Part shown: positions 1 to 5,683 of the stretch, in pieces
Position numbering within the stretch: position 1 is the first letter of the stretch
Layout of the letters: each line of letters starts with the position of its first letter
Source of the DNA: JBFKAV01 sp041621405
GTDB taxonomy: Bacteria; Pseudomonadota; Alphaproteobacteria; Rhodobacterales; Rhodobacteraceae
Length of the DNA: 5,821 nucleotides
Assembly: GCA_041621405.1 (NCBI GenBank)
Contig: JBFKAV010000188.1
Coordinates: 1 to 5,821, forward strand
Direction: 5' to 3'
Made by a program: the position numbers and the translations under genes
Notes under the pieces: model-generated
The model's database searches: none
What the model saw: only the letters and a program-made list of their open reading frames with translations
Told to the model about the DNA's origin: nothing

Positions 1-170
1 GCGTTGCCGCCGCGCCGCGCCCAGGGCCTGAGCGGAATCTCGTGCAGGCTGGGGACGTAGAGCGCAGGCAGGATCTCGAGCCCTTCCCCAGCGATGAAGC
101 GAGTGTAGGGCGTCTCCTTCTCGGCCGTGAACTTCGCCGCGAGGGTGTCGGAAACGATGGCGTCCTTCAC
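1..170 (-). CDS. Cupin-domain protein, N-terminal part (continues past left edge)
   Basis: Reading leftward from a GTG at 170-168, an open frame of 56 codons runs off the window edge. The start is supported by a strong purine-rich ribosome site (GGGAGGGGG on the minus strand, about 178-186) at normal spacing, and by a good promoter upstream. The peptide contains TPYTRFIAGEGLEILPALYV at residues 20-39, then LRPWARRGG at 47-55. From memory, this layout (a short helical start, a 'TPY-R-...-EGL-I' stretch, then 'L-PWARRGG-G') opens a family of cupin proteins found near catabolic operons. The metal-binding cupin motifs would lie beyond the edge and cannot be seen, so dioxygenase or other chemistry is not shown. 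It is divergent from the EutA-like gene and shares its control region, which suggests co-regulation. The cupin call rests on sequence style only; the open frame itself is secure. Confidence 0.62.
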   Translation of the reverse strand, partial: MKDAIVSDTLAAKFTAEKETPYTRFIAGEGLEILPALYVPSLHEIPLRPWARRGGN

Positions 171-207
171 GGGTGCTGCCCCCTCCCGAAGACCCCGGAT
201 TTTTCCG

Positions 208-236
208 TTGCCGTCACGATAGGCGAGGGCTACTGT
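208..236 (+). promoter_or_regulatory. Weak candidate promoter for the EutA-like operon
   Basis: TTGCCG (208-213; 4 of 6 to TTGACA), a 17-base spacer, and TACTGT (231-236; 3 of 6 to TATAAT) would place transcription start near 243. That is directly at the 244-260 palindrome, a typical repressor position, and leaves a leader of about 37 bases carrying GAGGAAC (264-270) before the ATG at 280. An alternative -10, TATAGA at 260-265, would start transcription within or just after that ribosome site and has no good -35. A poor consensus match is common for activator-dependent promoters, so the exact element is uncertain. Confidence 0.3.
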
Positions 237-244
237 TCCGTCAA
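216..244 (-). promoter_or_regulatory. Candidate sigma-70 promoter for the cupin gene
   Basis: On the minus strand, TTGACG (244-239; 5 of 6 to TTGACA) is followed after exactly 17 bases by TATCGT (221-216; 4 of 6 to TATAAT). Transcription would begin near 209, leaving a leader of about 40 bases that contains the GGGAGGGGG ribosome site before the GTG start at 170. The -35 box touches the end of the 244-260 palindrome, so a protein bound there could block or aid polymerase. Predicted from consensus only. Confidence 0.5.
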
Positions 245-260
245 TGGACCGTCGGTCCAT
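244..260. promoter_or_regulatory. Perfect 17-bp palindrome, probable IclR-type operator
   Basis: ATGGACCGTCGGTCCAT consists of two perfect 8-base arms around a single central T (252). Its TGGA-N7-TCCA layout has the same outer bases and spacing as the E. coli IclR operator (TGGAAATNATTTCCA). It lies between the divergent cupin and EutA-like starts, abutting the leftward -35 box and sitting about at the predicted rightward start site. An IclR-family regulator is encoded two genes into the rightward operon, so binding by that protein is the simplest inference. The palindrome is directly seen; the binding partner is inferred. Confidence 0.62.
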
Positions 261-279
261 ATAGAGGAACGAATTCCCG

Positions 280-1968
280 ATGTCCGAGAAGCCCCCGAAG
301 CCCGGCCGCCATACCATTGACGACCACCGCTTCGGCGACTTCTTCCCGCACGAGCACGGCCCCGATGCCGACCACGATCACGACGACATCAACCCCGGGC
401 CGCTCGAGGACAACCCGATCTGGCAGCGCGACAACGTGGCGCTGACCTCGGTCGGGATCGACATCGGCTCGGCCGGAACCCAGGTGATCTTCTCCACCGT
501 GCACCTGCAGCGGATCGGCGACAGCCTGGCCTCGCGCTACGTGATCGTCGACAGGCGCACGGCCTACGAATCCCCGGTGAGCTTCACGCCCTACCTCGCC
601 ACCGGCGAGATCGATGCCCGCGCGCTCGGGCAGATCATCGACGCGGCCTATGGCGAGGCGCGGGTGCGGCCGGCGGACATCGACACCGGCGTGGTGATCC
701 TGACCGGCGAGGCGTTGCGGCGCGAGAACGCCGAGGCGATCTCAGGGGTCGTTGCCGAGAGGGGCGGCGACTTCGTCACCGCGACCGCCGGCCACCACAT
801 GGAGGCGATGCTCGCCGCCTACGGCTCCGGTGCAGCGAAGCTCAGCCGCGATCGCGGCGCGCGGATCCTCAACGTCGATATCGGCGGCGGCACCACCAAG
901 CTGGCGCTCTGCGAGGCGGGCCACGTGCTCTGGACCGCCGCGCTCGACGTCGGCGGCCGGTTGGCGACGGCCGAGGCGGGACGTGTCGCCCGGCTCGACC
1001 CGCCGGGCGCCCATCACGCGCGGGAGGCGGGGGTTGCCCTGGCGCTCGGCCAGCCCCTGCCCGAAGGCGCCTTCGAGCGGATTGCCGAACACATGGCGGA
1101 TCGCCTCGTCGCGGCGCTGACGCTCCGCCCCCTTCCCGAAGCGACCGCCCGGCTGTTCCTGACTGAGATCCCTGAGGCGCCCGAGGGACTCGCTGGCATC
1201 GTGTTCTCCGGCGGCGTGGGCGAGTATGTCGCCGGCGGCGAGCGCCGCGATTTCGGCGACCTCGGCCTGCCCCTGGGCCGCGCGATCGCCGCCCGCGCCG
1301 CGGACGGCGCCTTCGGCGCACCGCTCCTGCCCGCCGCCGCGCGGATCCGCGCCACGGCGCTCGGCGCCTCGGAATACGCCGTGCAGCTCTCCGGCCAGAC
1401 CAGCACCATCACCGCGCCCGGCAAGCTCCTGCCGCGGCGCAACATGCCCGTCCTGAAGCCTGATATCGACCTCGCTGCTCACCCCGCACCGGAGGAGATC
1501 GCGGCGGCGATCCGGAAGCGCTACGAGGCCTTCGACCTCGACCCCGCGGGCAACGAGGCGGCGGTGGTCTTCGAGTATCGCCACGCGCCCGACTACGCTT
1601 ACGTCCGGGCGCTGGCCGACGGGATCGCTCAGGGGCTGGCGCACCGGATCGCCGCCGGCCTGCCGCTCTTTGTGATGATCGACGGCGACATCGCGCTGAC
1701 GCTCGGCGGCATCCTCCGCGACGAGCTAGATCTCTCGAACGACCTCCTGATCCTCGACGGCCTTTCGTTGCGCGATTTCGACTACATCGACCTCGGCAAG
1801 GTCCGCCTGCCCTCGTTCACCGTTCCGGTCACGGTGAAGTCGCTCCTCTTCTCCGACGACCCGCGCGGGCCGCGCAGGCAGGAGCGGGTGCACTTTCATC
1901 CGCACGGCCACCATCACCACGATCACCCTCACCCCCACGGCCAGGCGAAATCCGGGGCGTGCGATTGA
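280..1968 (+). CDS. eutA: EutA-family ASKHA ATPase (ethanolamine ammonia-lyase reactivating factor-like) with His-rich ends
   Basis: This 562-residue protein belongs to the EutA family, whose E. coli member uses ATP to release damaged adenosylcobalamin from ethanolamine ammonia-lyase and restore activity. The actin/Hsp70-type nucleotide motifs are present in order: phosphate-1 SVGIDIGSAGTQVIFS (57-72), ILTGEALRREN (140-150), phosphate-2 LNVDIGGGTTKLAL (197-210), adenosine motif GIVFSGGVGEYV (306-317), and the C-terminal DYIDLGKVRLPSFTVPVTVK (501-520) typical of EutA. It is about 95 residues longer than E. coli EutA (about 467). The excess is mainly an N-terminal His/Asp-rich lead of about 55 residues and a C-terminal tail with 10 His in 538-553. 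No transmembrane segment or signal peptide is evident, so it is probably cytosolic. The ATG is preceded by GAGGAAC at 264-270. No eutB or eutC is in view, so family membership is firm but the client enzyme is unknown; it may serve another cobalamin enzyme or a different role. Confidence 0.88.
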   Translation: MSEKPPKPGRHTIDDHRFGDFFPHEHGPDADHDHDDINPGPLEDNPIWQRDNVALTSVGIDIGSAGTQVIFSTVHLQRIGDSLASRYVIVDRRTAYESPVSFTPYLATGEIDARALGQIIDAAYGEARVRPADIDTGVVILTGEALRRENAEAISGVVAERGGDFVTATAGHHMEAMLAAYGSGAAKLSRDRGARILNVDIGGGTTKLALCEAGHVLWTAALDVGGRLATAEAGRVARLDPPGAHHAREAGVALALGQPLPEGAFERIAEHMADRLVAALTLRPLPEATARLFLTEIPEAPEGLAGIVFSGGVGEYVAGGERRDFGDLGLPLGRAIAARAADGAFGAPLLPAAARIRATALGASEYAVQLSGQTSTITAPGKLLPRRNMPVLKPDIDLAAHPAPEEIAAAIRKRYEAFDLDPAGNEAAVVFEYRHAPDYAYVRALADGIAQGLAHRIAAGLPLFVMIDGDIALTLGGILRDELDLSNDLLILDGLSLRDFDYIDLGKVRLPSFTVPVTVKSLLFSDDPRGPRRQERVHFHPHGHHHHDHPHPHGQAKSGACD

Positions 1969-2033
1969 CAGGCAGTGCTGGAGCACGAAAGAGTGGAACA
2001 ACGTTCTCCAAGACGGAACGAGCGAGGAAGCCC
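1969..2033 (+). other. 65-bp gap before iclR-type gene, with possible weak internal control signals
   Basis: This is the only sizeable gap inside the rightward gene run. It holds a perfect -35-like TTGACA at 1965-1970, overlapping the EutA-like stop codon, but nothing close to TATAAT at 16-18 bases downstream. It also contains GTGCTGGAGCAC (1975-1986), a short perfect inverted repeat whose 2-base loop and missing T-run make it a poor terminator. Next comes TGGAACAACGTTCTCCA (1994-2010), which shares outer TGGA and TCCA with the 244-260 palindrome but with 9 rather than 7 bases between them. The ribosome site GAGGAAG at 2024-2030 serves the next gene. A minor internal promoter is possible but not demonstrated. 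Confidence 0.3.
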
Positions 2034-2861
2034 GTGACCGAGCCCACCGCCAAGCGCGCCGAGCCGAACCGCAACCCGCGCCGCGACAGCGGCCGGCTGT
2101 CGTCGGTGACGACCGCGATCCACCTGATGAAGACCTTCACCGAAGAGGACCAGGAGCTCGGCATCTCAGAGCTCGCCAAGCGCCTCGGCGTGGCCAAGAG
2201 CACGGTGCATCGGCTGGCGAGCGCGCTTCTTGACGAGGGGCTGCTGCAGCAGAATCCCGAGACCGGGCGCTACCGGCTAGGCATCGGGCTCTTCGCGCTC
2301 GGCTCGCTGGTGCGCGCGCGGCTCGACGTGACGAGCGAGAGCAAGCACATCCTCCACGAGCTGCGCGACCGCACCAACGAGAACGTCCGCCTCGCCGTGC
2401 TGGAGCGGCAGAACGTCGTCTTCCTGCACGACTTCGAGAGCCCGCAGACCCTGCGCCTGCGCTCGGGCACCGGCCAGACCAAGCCTGCCTTTTGCACCGG
2501 CGAGGGACTATGCCTGCTTTCGGGGATGCGCGAGCCTGAGCTGAAGAAGTTCCTGACCTATCCGCGGGCGGCGCGCACCGACAAGACGGTGACCGAGGAG
2601 GAGGGGTTGCGCGCCAGGATCAAGGGCGTGAAACGCACCGGTTACGCCGTCGAGGACGAGGAATGCGACGAGGGCACGCGCTGCATCGCCGCGCCGATCT
2701 TCAACGGCGACGGGCGGATCGTGGCGGCGGTGGGTGTGGCCGGGCCGCGCCTGAGAATACGCAAGAGCCAGTTCACCTCGATCGCGCCCCTTGTGGTCGC
2801 CGCGGCCGACCAGGTGTCGGAGCGGCTGGGCTACCGCAAGCCGCAGAAGATCTACGTCTGA
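2034..2861 (+). CDS. IclR-family transcriptional regulator
   Basis: A 275-residue DNA-binding regulator with the standard IclR layout. The N-terminal winged helix-turn-helix covers about residues 21-84, including LGISELAKRLGVAKSTVHRL (42-61) and the wing ETGRYRLG (76-83). The effector-binding domain covers about 98-268, with the family signature GYAVEDEECDEGTRCIAAPI (203-222) leading into VAAVGVAGP (230-238). IclR proteins normally act as dimers or tetramers on palindromes near catabolic promoters and respond to a pathway metabolite. I chose the GTG at 2034 because GAGGAAG lies at 2024-2030. The open frame extends back to a GTG at 1959, but that would add 25 low-complexity residues, overlap the EutA-like gene and lack a comparable ribosome site. 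Its location inside the operon suggests self-regulation through the 244-260 operator. Whether it represses or activates, and its ligand, cannot be read from sequence. Confidence 0.93.
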   Translation: MTEPTAKRAEPNRNPRRDSGRLSSVTTAIHLMKTFTEEDQELGISELAKRLGVAKSTVHRLASALLDEGLLQQNPETGRYRLGIGLFALGSLVRARLDVTSESKHILHELRDRTNENVRLAVLERQNVVFLHDFESPQTLRLRSGTGQTKPAFCTGEGLCLLSGMREPELKKFLTYPRAARTDKTVTEEEGLRARIKGVKRTGYAVEDEECDEGTRCIAAPIFNGDGRIVAAVGVAGPRLRIRKSQFTSIAPLVVAAADQVSERLGYRKPQKIYV

Positions 2862-2884
2862 GGCGCGCGGGGAGAGGGGGCGGA

Positions 2885-3871
2885 ATGGCACGGATCACCG
2901 CGGAGCCCGGCGGAGAGGCGTTCGACTGCGGCCCCGGCGACACGATCCTGCGCGCGGCGCTGAGGGCCGGGCTGGGGATGAGCTATTCCTGCAATACCGG
3001 CTCCTGCGGCAACTGCCGCTTCGAGCTATTGGAGGGCGCGGTCGTGCACCGGCGCGCGGATGCCCCGGCATGGGGCGAACGCGACCTTAAGCGCAACCGC
3101 TGGCTCGGCTGCCAGGCGGTGCCCGAGGGCGACTGCCGGATCAAGTTCCGCGCCGACGACGCGGCGGTCTGCCGCGACCGGCCGATGAAGCGGCAGGGCC
3201 GGCTCGTCTCGGCCCAGAGGATCACCCACGACATCACCGAATTCGGCTTCGAGGTGGAGGGGCCGGACGGCTTCCGCCCCGGGCAATATGCGCTCGTCTA
3301 CGCCCCGGTCGTCGATGGCGGCCGCCCCTACTCGATGTCGAACCTGCCCGGCCAGGGGATCTGGCGCTTCATGGTCAAGCGGGTGCCCGGCGGGGCCGTG
3401 ACCGGGCACCTGTTCGACGGCGCGAAGCCCGGCGACAACCTCGCCCTCGACGGCCCCTACGGCACCGCCTGGCTCAGGGAGGACAGCCCCCGCGACCTTC
3501 TGCTGATCGCCGGCGGCTCTGGGCTTTCGCCGATGGTCTCGATCGCACGCGCCGCGGCCGAAAGTGCCGTGATTTCCAGCCGGCGCTTGCACTTTTTCTA
3601 CGGCTGCCGCACCGAGGCCGACCTTGTCGACCCGGCGCTTCTGTCGTTCCTTCCGAAGGGCAGCCTGACCCAGGCTCTTTCCCAGCCGGGCCCCGGCTGG
3701 GACGGCAAGGCGGGCTTCCTTCACGAGGTGGTGGAGGCCGCGCTCGGGCCCGAGCTGCCCGGATTCGAGGTCTACTTCGCCGGCCCCGCCGCAATGTCAC
3801 CGGCGATCCAGAAGATGGCGCACGAGGCGGGGCTCCCGCGCGGGCAACTCCATTTCGACGAGTTCTATTGA
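2885..3871 (+). CDS. [2Fe-2S] ferredoxin / FAD / NAD(P)H oxidoreductase (oxygenase reductase component)
   Basis: A 328-residue electron-transfer flavoprotein of the type that supplies ring-hydroxylating dioxygenases and multicomponent monooxygenases (BenC/XylZ, DmpP, MmoC style). An N-terminal plant-type ferredoxin domain (about 1-95) carries cluster ligands C36, C41 and C44 (SCNTGSCGNC, 35-44) and C76. The FAD domain follows (about 100-200) with RPYSMSN at 147-153. The NAD(P)H domain (about 203-328) has the GGSGLSP loop at 210-216 and FAGPAAM at 299-304. All expected cofactor residues are present, so it should be active. I chose the ATG at 2885, preceded by purine-rich GGAGAGGGGGCGGA. The frame is open back to 2663, but that would overlap the regulator in another frame and add sequence unlike any ferredoxin. 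No oxygenase subunit is in the window, so the partner must lie downstream or elsewhere. The preceding regulator ends 23 bp away. Confidence 0.93.
   Translation: MARITAEPGGEAFDCGPGDTILRAALRAGLGMSYSCNTGSCGNCRFELLEGAVVHRRADAPAWGERDLKRNRWLGCQAVPEGDCRIKFRADDAAVCRDRPMKRQGRLVSAQRITHDITEFGFEVEGPDGFRPGQYALVYAPVVDGGRPYSMSNLPGQGIWRFMVKRVPGGAVTGHLFDGAKPGDNLALDGPYGTAWLREDSPRDLLLIAGGSGLSPMVSIARAAAESAVISSRRLHFFYGCRTEADLVDPALLSFLPKGSLTQALSQPGPGWDGKAGFLHEVVEAALGPELPGFEVYFAGPAAMSPAIQKMAHEAGLPRGQLHFDEFY
3680..3702. repeat. 23-bp perfect palindrome inside the reductase gene
   Basis: Two 11-base arms (TCCCAGCCGGG and its reverse complement) flank one central C at 3691. As RNA this could fold into a stem of about 10 nearly all-GC pairs with a 3-base loop. 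It lies in frame in the linker encoding SQPGPGWDG. There is no T-run after it, so it does not look like an intrinsic terminator. It could slow ribosomes or polymerase, or be a by-product of GC-rich coding. Confidence 0.55.
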
Positions 3872-3878
3872 GGGCGCC

Positions 3879-4865
3879 ATGGCGAACCTGCCCCTCACTC
3901 TCGCCTCGTGGGACTACGACCGGGTCCAGCCGCTGATCGACGGCCGCGTGCGCCCGAACGGCATCGACCTCACCTTTCTCAACATGGTCGTCGAGGAGAC
4001 GTTCTTCCGGATGCTGCGGCACCGCGAGTTCGACGTCTCCGAGATGTCGATGTCGTCCTACGTGGTCTCGCTCTTCAGGCCGGACCGTCCCTTCGTGGCG
4101 CTCCCGGTGTTTCCGTCGCGCTTCTTCCGCCACTCCTGCATCTACGTGAATGCGAAGGCCGGCATCCGGGAGCCGAAGGACCTGATCGGCAAGCGCGTCG
4201 GCTGCCCTGAGTATCAGATGACGGCGCCGGTCTGGATCCGGGGGATCCTGGCCGAGCACCACGGCGTGCCGGTCGATGCGGTGACCTACGTGACCGGCGG
4301 CGAGGAGGAGCCGAACCGCGACGAGAAGCTGAAGCTTGACCTGCCGGCGAAGATCCGGGTGGAACGCATCGGCCCGAACGAGACGCTGGCCCGGATGCTT
4401 GCGACGGGAGAGATCGACGCGCTACACACCGCGCGCAAGCCTTCGTCGTTCGACGGTAAGCGGGTGACGCGGCTCTTCCCGGAGTTCCAGGCGGTGGAAC
4501 GCGCCTATTGGGAGAAGACGGGGATCTTCCCGATCATGCACGTGATCGCCTTGCGCCGCGAGGTCTTCGAGGCGAACCGCTGGATCGCGATGAACCTCTT
4601 CCAGGCTTTCCGCGAGGCGCAGCGGCTGACCTACGAGGGGCTGAAAGAAACCGCGGCGCTGAAGGGGATGCTCCCCTGGTTCAATGCCCACGTCGAGGAG
4701 ACGCTGGCACTGATGGGCGAGGATTTCTGGCCCTACGGCCTGCCGAGGAACCGCGCCTGCCTGGAGACCTTCCTGCGCTACCACCACGAGTCCGGCCTCT
4801 CGCCCCGCGTCCTTGCAGTGGAAGAGATGTTCGCGCCCGAAACCCTCGAGGAGTTCGTGATATGA
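3879..4865 (+). CDS. 4,5-dihydroxyphthalate decarboxylase-like protein (periplasmic-binding-protein fold)
   Basis: A 328-residue protein matching, from memory, the family named 4,5-dihydroxyphthalate decarboxylase (Pht5-like). Members are often also auto-annotated as ABC transporter substrate-binding protein because they share the NMT1/THI5-like binding fold. Recognisable stretches are LASWDYDRVQPL (8-19), EETFFRMLRHREFDVSEMS (39-57), FPSRFFRHSCIYVN (78-91), DLIGKRVGCPEYQMTAPVWI (101-120) and GEDFWPYGL (280-288). There is no signal peptide or lipobox at the N-terminus, and no ABC permease or ATPase gene nearby, so a cytosolic enzyme is more likely than a transporter component. In the Pht5 reaction an aromatic dihydroxy-dicarboxylate loses CO2; the actual substrate here is unknown. 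It starts 7 bp after the reductase with GAGGG (3870-3874) as ribosome site, and its stop overlaps the next start (ATGA). Family is firm, enzymatic role moderate. Confidence 0.85.
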   Translation: MANLPLTLASWDYDRVQPLIDGRVRPNGIDLTFLNMVVEETFFRMLRHREFDVSEMSMSSYVVSLFRPDRPFVALPVFPSRFFRHSCIYVNAKAGIREPKDLIGKRVGCPEYQMTAPVWIRGILAEHHGVPVDAVTYVTGGEEEPNRDEKLKLDLPAKIRVERIGPNETLARMLATGEIDALHTARKPSSFDGKRVTRLFPEFQAVERAYWEKTGIFPIMHVIALRREVFEANRWIAMNLFQAFREAQRLTYEGLKETAALKGMLPWFNAHVEETLALMGEDFWPYGLPRNRACLETFLRYHHESGLSPRVLAVEEMFAPETLEEFVI

Positions 4866-5683
4866 GCCGCGTCACCATCCCTGCGCTGCACGAGATGAAG
4901 CGGCGGGGCGAGAAGATCTTCGGCGTCGTCGCGTGGGACACCCACATGGCCCGGATCGCCGAGCGGGCGGGGGCCGAGATCGTCTCGGTGGGCGACACGG
5001 TGGGCAAGAACCTCTGGGGGCACGAGAACCCGCTCGAGGTTACCCTCGACGAGATGATCACGGTGGCGAAGGCGGTGCGCCGGGGGGTCAAGGGCGCGCT
5101 TCTCAGCGCCGACTTTCCCTTCGGGCCTCTGCAGGAGGGCGTCGAGGCGGCGACGCGGGCTGCGATCCGCTTCGTCAAGGAGGCCGGTGTCGACATGATC
5201 AAGCTCGACGGCGCCGCCGATTACCCTGAGTCGGTGACGGCGCTCACCCGCGCGGGAATCCCGGTCTGGGCGCAGTTCGGGCTGACGCCGCAGACGGCGC
5301 TGTCGCTCGGCATCCCCTACGAGAACCAGGCCGGCGCGGCGGCGGGGCTGCCCGAGGCGCTGGCCGGGCGCCTCGTCGAGGAATCGCAGATGCTGGAAGA
5401 GGCGGGCGCGGTGCTGCTTGACTTCACCAACTCCGGGCCGGTGATCGGGCCAAAGGTGGTGGAAGCGGTGACGATCCCGGTGATCGGCGGCTTCGGCGGC
5501 GGCCCCTGGCTCGACGGGCGGGTACGGCTGGCCACGGCAGCGGTCGGCTACAGCTCGGCCGCACTGGACCAGGAACCCGACAGCTATGCCAACGTCGCCC
5601 GGGTGATCCACGATGCGCTCTCGGCCTGCGGCGCCGACGTCAAGGCCGCGCGCCAGATCAAGGGCCAGCCCGGGAGGTCGTGA
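4862..5683 (+). CDS. PanB-like (ketopantoate hydroxymethyltransferase family) TIM-barrel protein
   Basis: A 273-residue homologue of PanB, which adds a hydroxymethyl group to 2-oxoisovalerate in pantothenate synthesis (E. coli, about 264 residues). Aligned by eye with E. coli PanB it keeps the metal-site aspartates D45 (GDTVG, 44-48) and D84 (SADFPFG, 82-88), substrate-site K114 (MIKLDG, 112-117) and GLTPQ (140-144). It differs where PanB has catalytic base Glu181 in LECVP: here the segment reads LDFTNSGP (186-193). PanB His136 corresponds to Q138, and the IGIGAG loop is IGGFGG (208-213). This argues for a divergent aldolase-type activity rather than vitamin synthesis, and no panC or panD is adjacent. 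The ATG overlaps the previous stop by 4 bp, with GAGGAG at 4848-4853 as ribosome site. The frame is open upstream to 4508, but that would lie wholly within the preceding gene and is rejected. The family belongs to the PEP mutase/isocitrate lyase superfamily, so a lyase is also possible. Confidence 0.85.
   Translation: MSRVTIPALHEMKRRGEKIFGVVAWDTHMARIAERAGAEIVSVGDTVGKNLWGHENPLEVTLDEMITVAKAVRRGVKGALLSADFPFGPLQEGVEAATRAAIRFVKEAGVDMIKLDGAADYPESVTALTRAGIPVWAQFGLTPQTALSLGIPYENQAGAAAGLPEALAGRLVEESQMLEEAGAVLLDFTNSGPVIGPKVVEAVTIPVIGGFGGGPWLDGRVRLATAAVGYSSAALDQEPDSYANVARVIHDALSACGADVKAARQIKGQPGRS

Noticed and set aside
235..270. Outer GTTCC ... GGAAC pair flanking the operator
   Set aside because: Its centre is half a base off the palindrome centre, the arms are short, and GGAAC overlaps the ribosome site, so it is probably coincidental.
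42..320. Plus-strand open frame across the left part and control region
   Set aside because: It runs antisense to the cupin gene and through the promoter/operator region into the EutA-like gene in another frame. The product resembles no known family and it has no convincing ribosome site.
742..1644. Long minus-strand open frame (300 codons) opposite the EutA-like gene
   Set aside because: The plus strand encodes a clear EutA family protein with all motifs. The antisense frame gives Arg/Gly/Ala-rich sequence with no recognisable domain, as expected opposite GC-rich codons.
1975..1986. GTGCTGGAGCAC as a terminator after the EutA-like gene
   Set aside because: Only five-base arms with a two-base gap and no T-run follow, so it cannot form a good intrinsic terminator.
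2663..2884. Upstream extension of the reductase frame
   Set aside because: It overlaps the conserved C-terminal part of the IclR protein in a different frame and adds Arg/Gly-rich residues before the ferredoxin domain; the ATG at 2885 fits the family start.
3561..3595. Inverted repeat AAAGTGC ... GCACTTT in the reductase gene
   Set aside because: Seven-base arms separated by 21 bases inside a conserved coding region. The nearby T-run is short and encodes conserved HFFYG; chance is the simpler explanation.
4508..4861. Upstream extension of the PanB-like frame
   Set aside because: It lies wholly inside the decarboxylase-like gene in another frame; the ATG at 4862 has a ribosome site and matches the PanB N-terminus.
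4778..5611. Long minus-strand open frame (277 codons) opposite the PanB-like gene
   Set aside because: Same reason: the plus-strand protein is clearly conserved, while the antisense product is low-complexity and rich in Arg, His and Gly.
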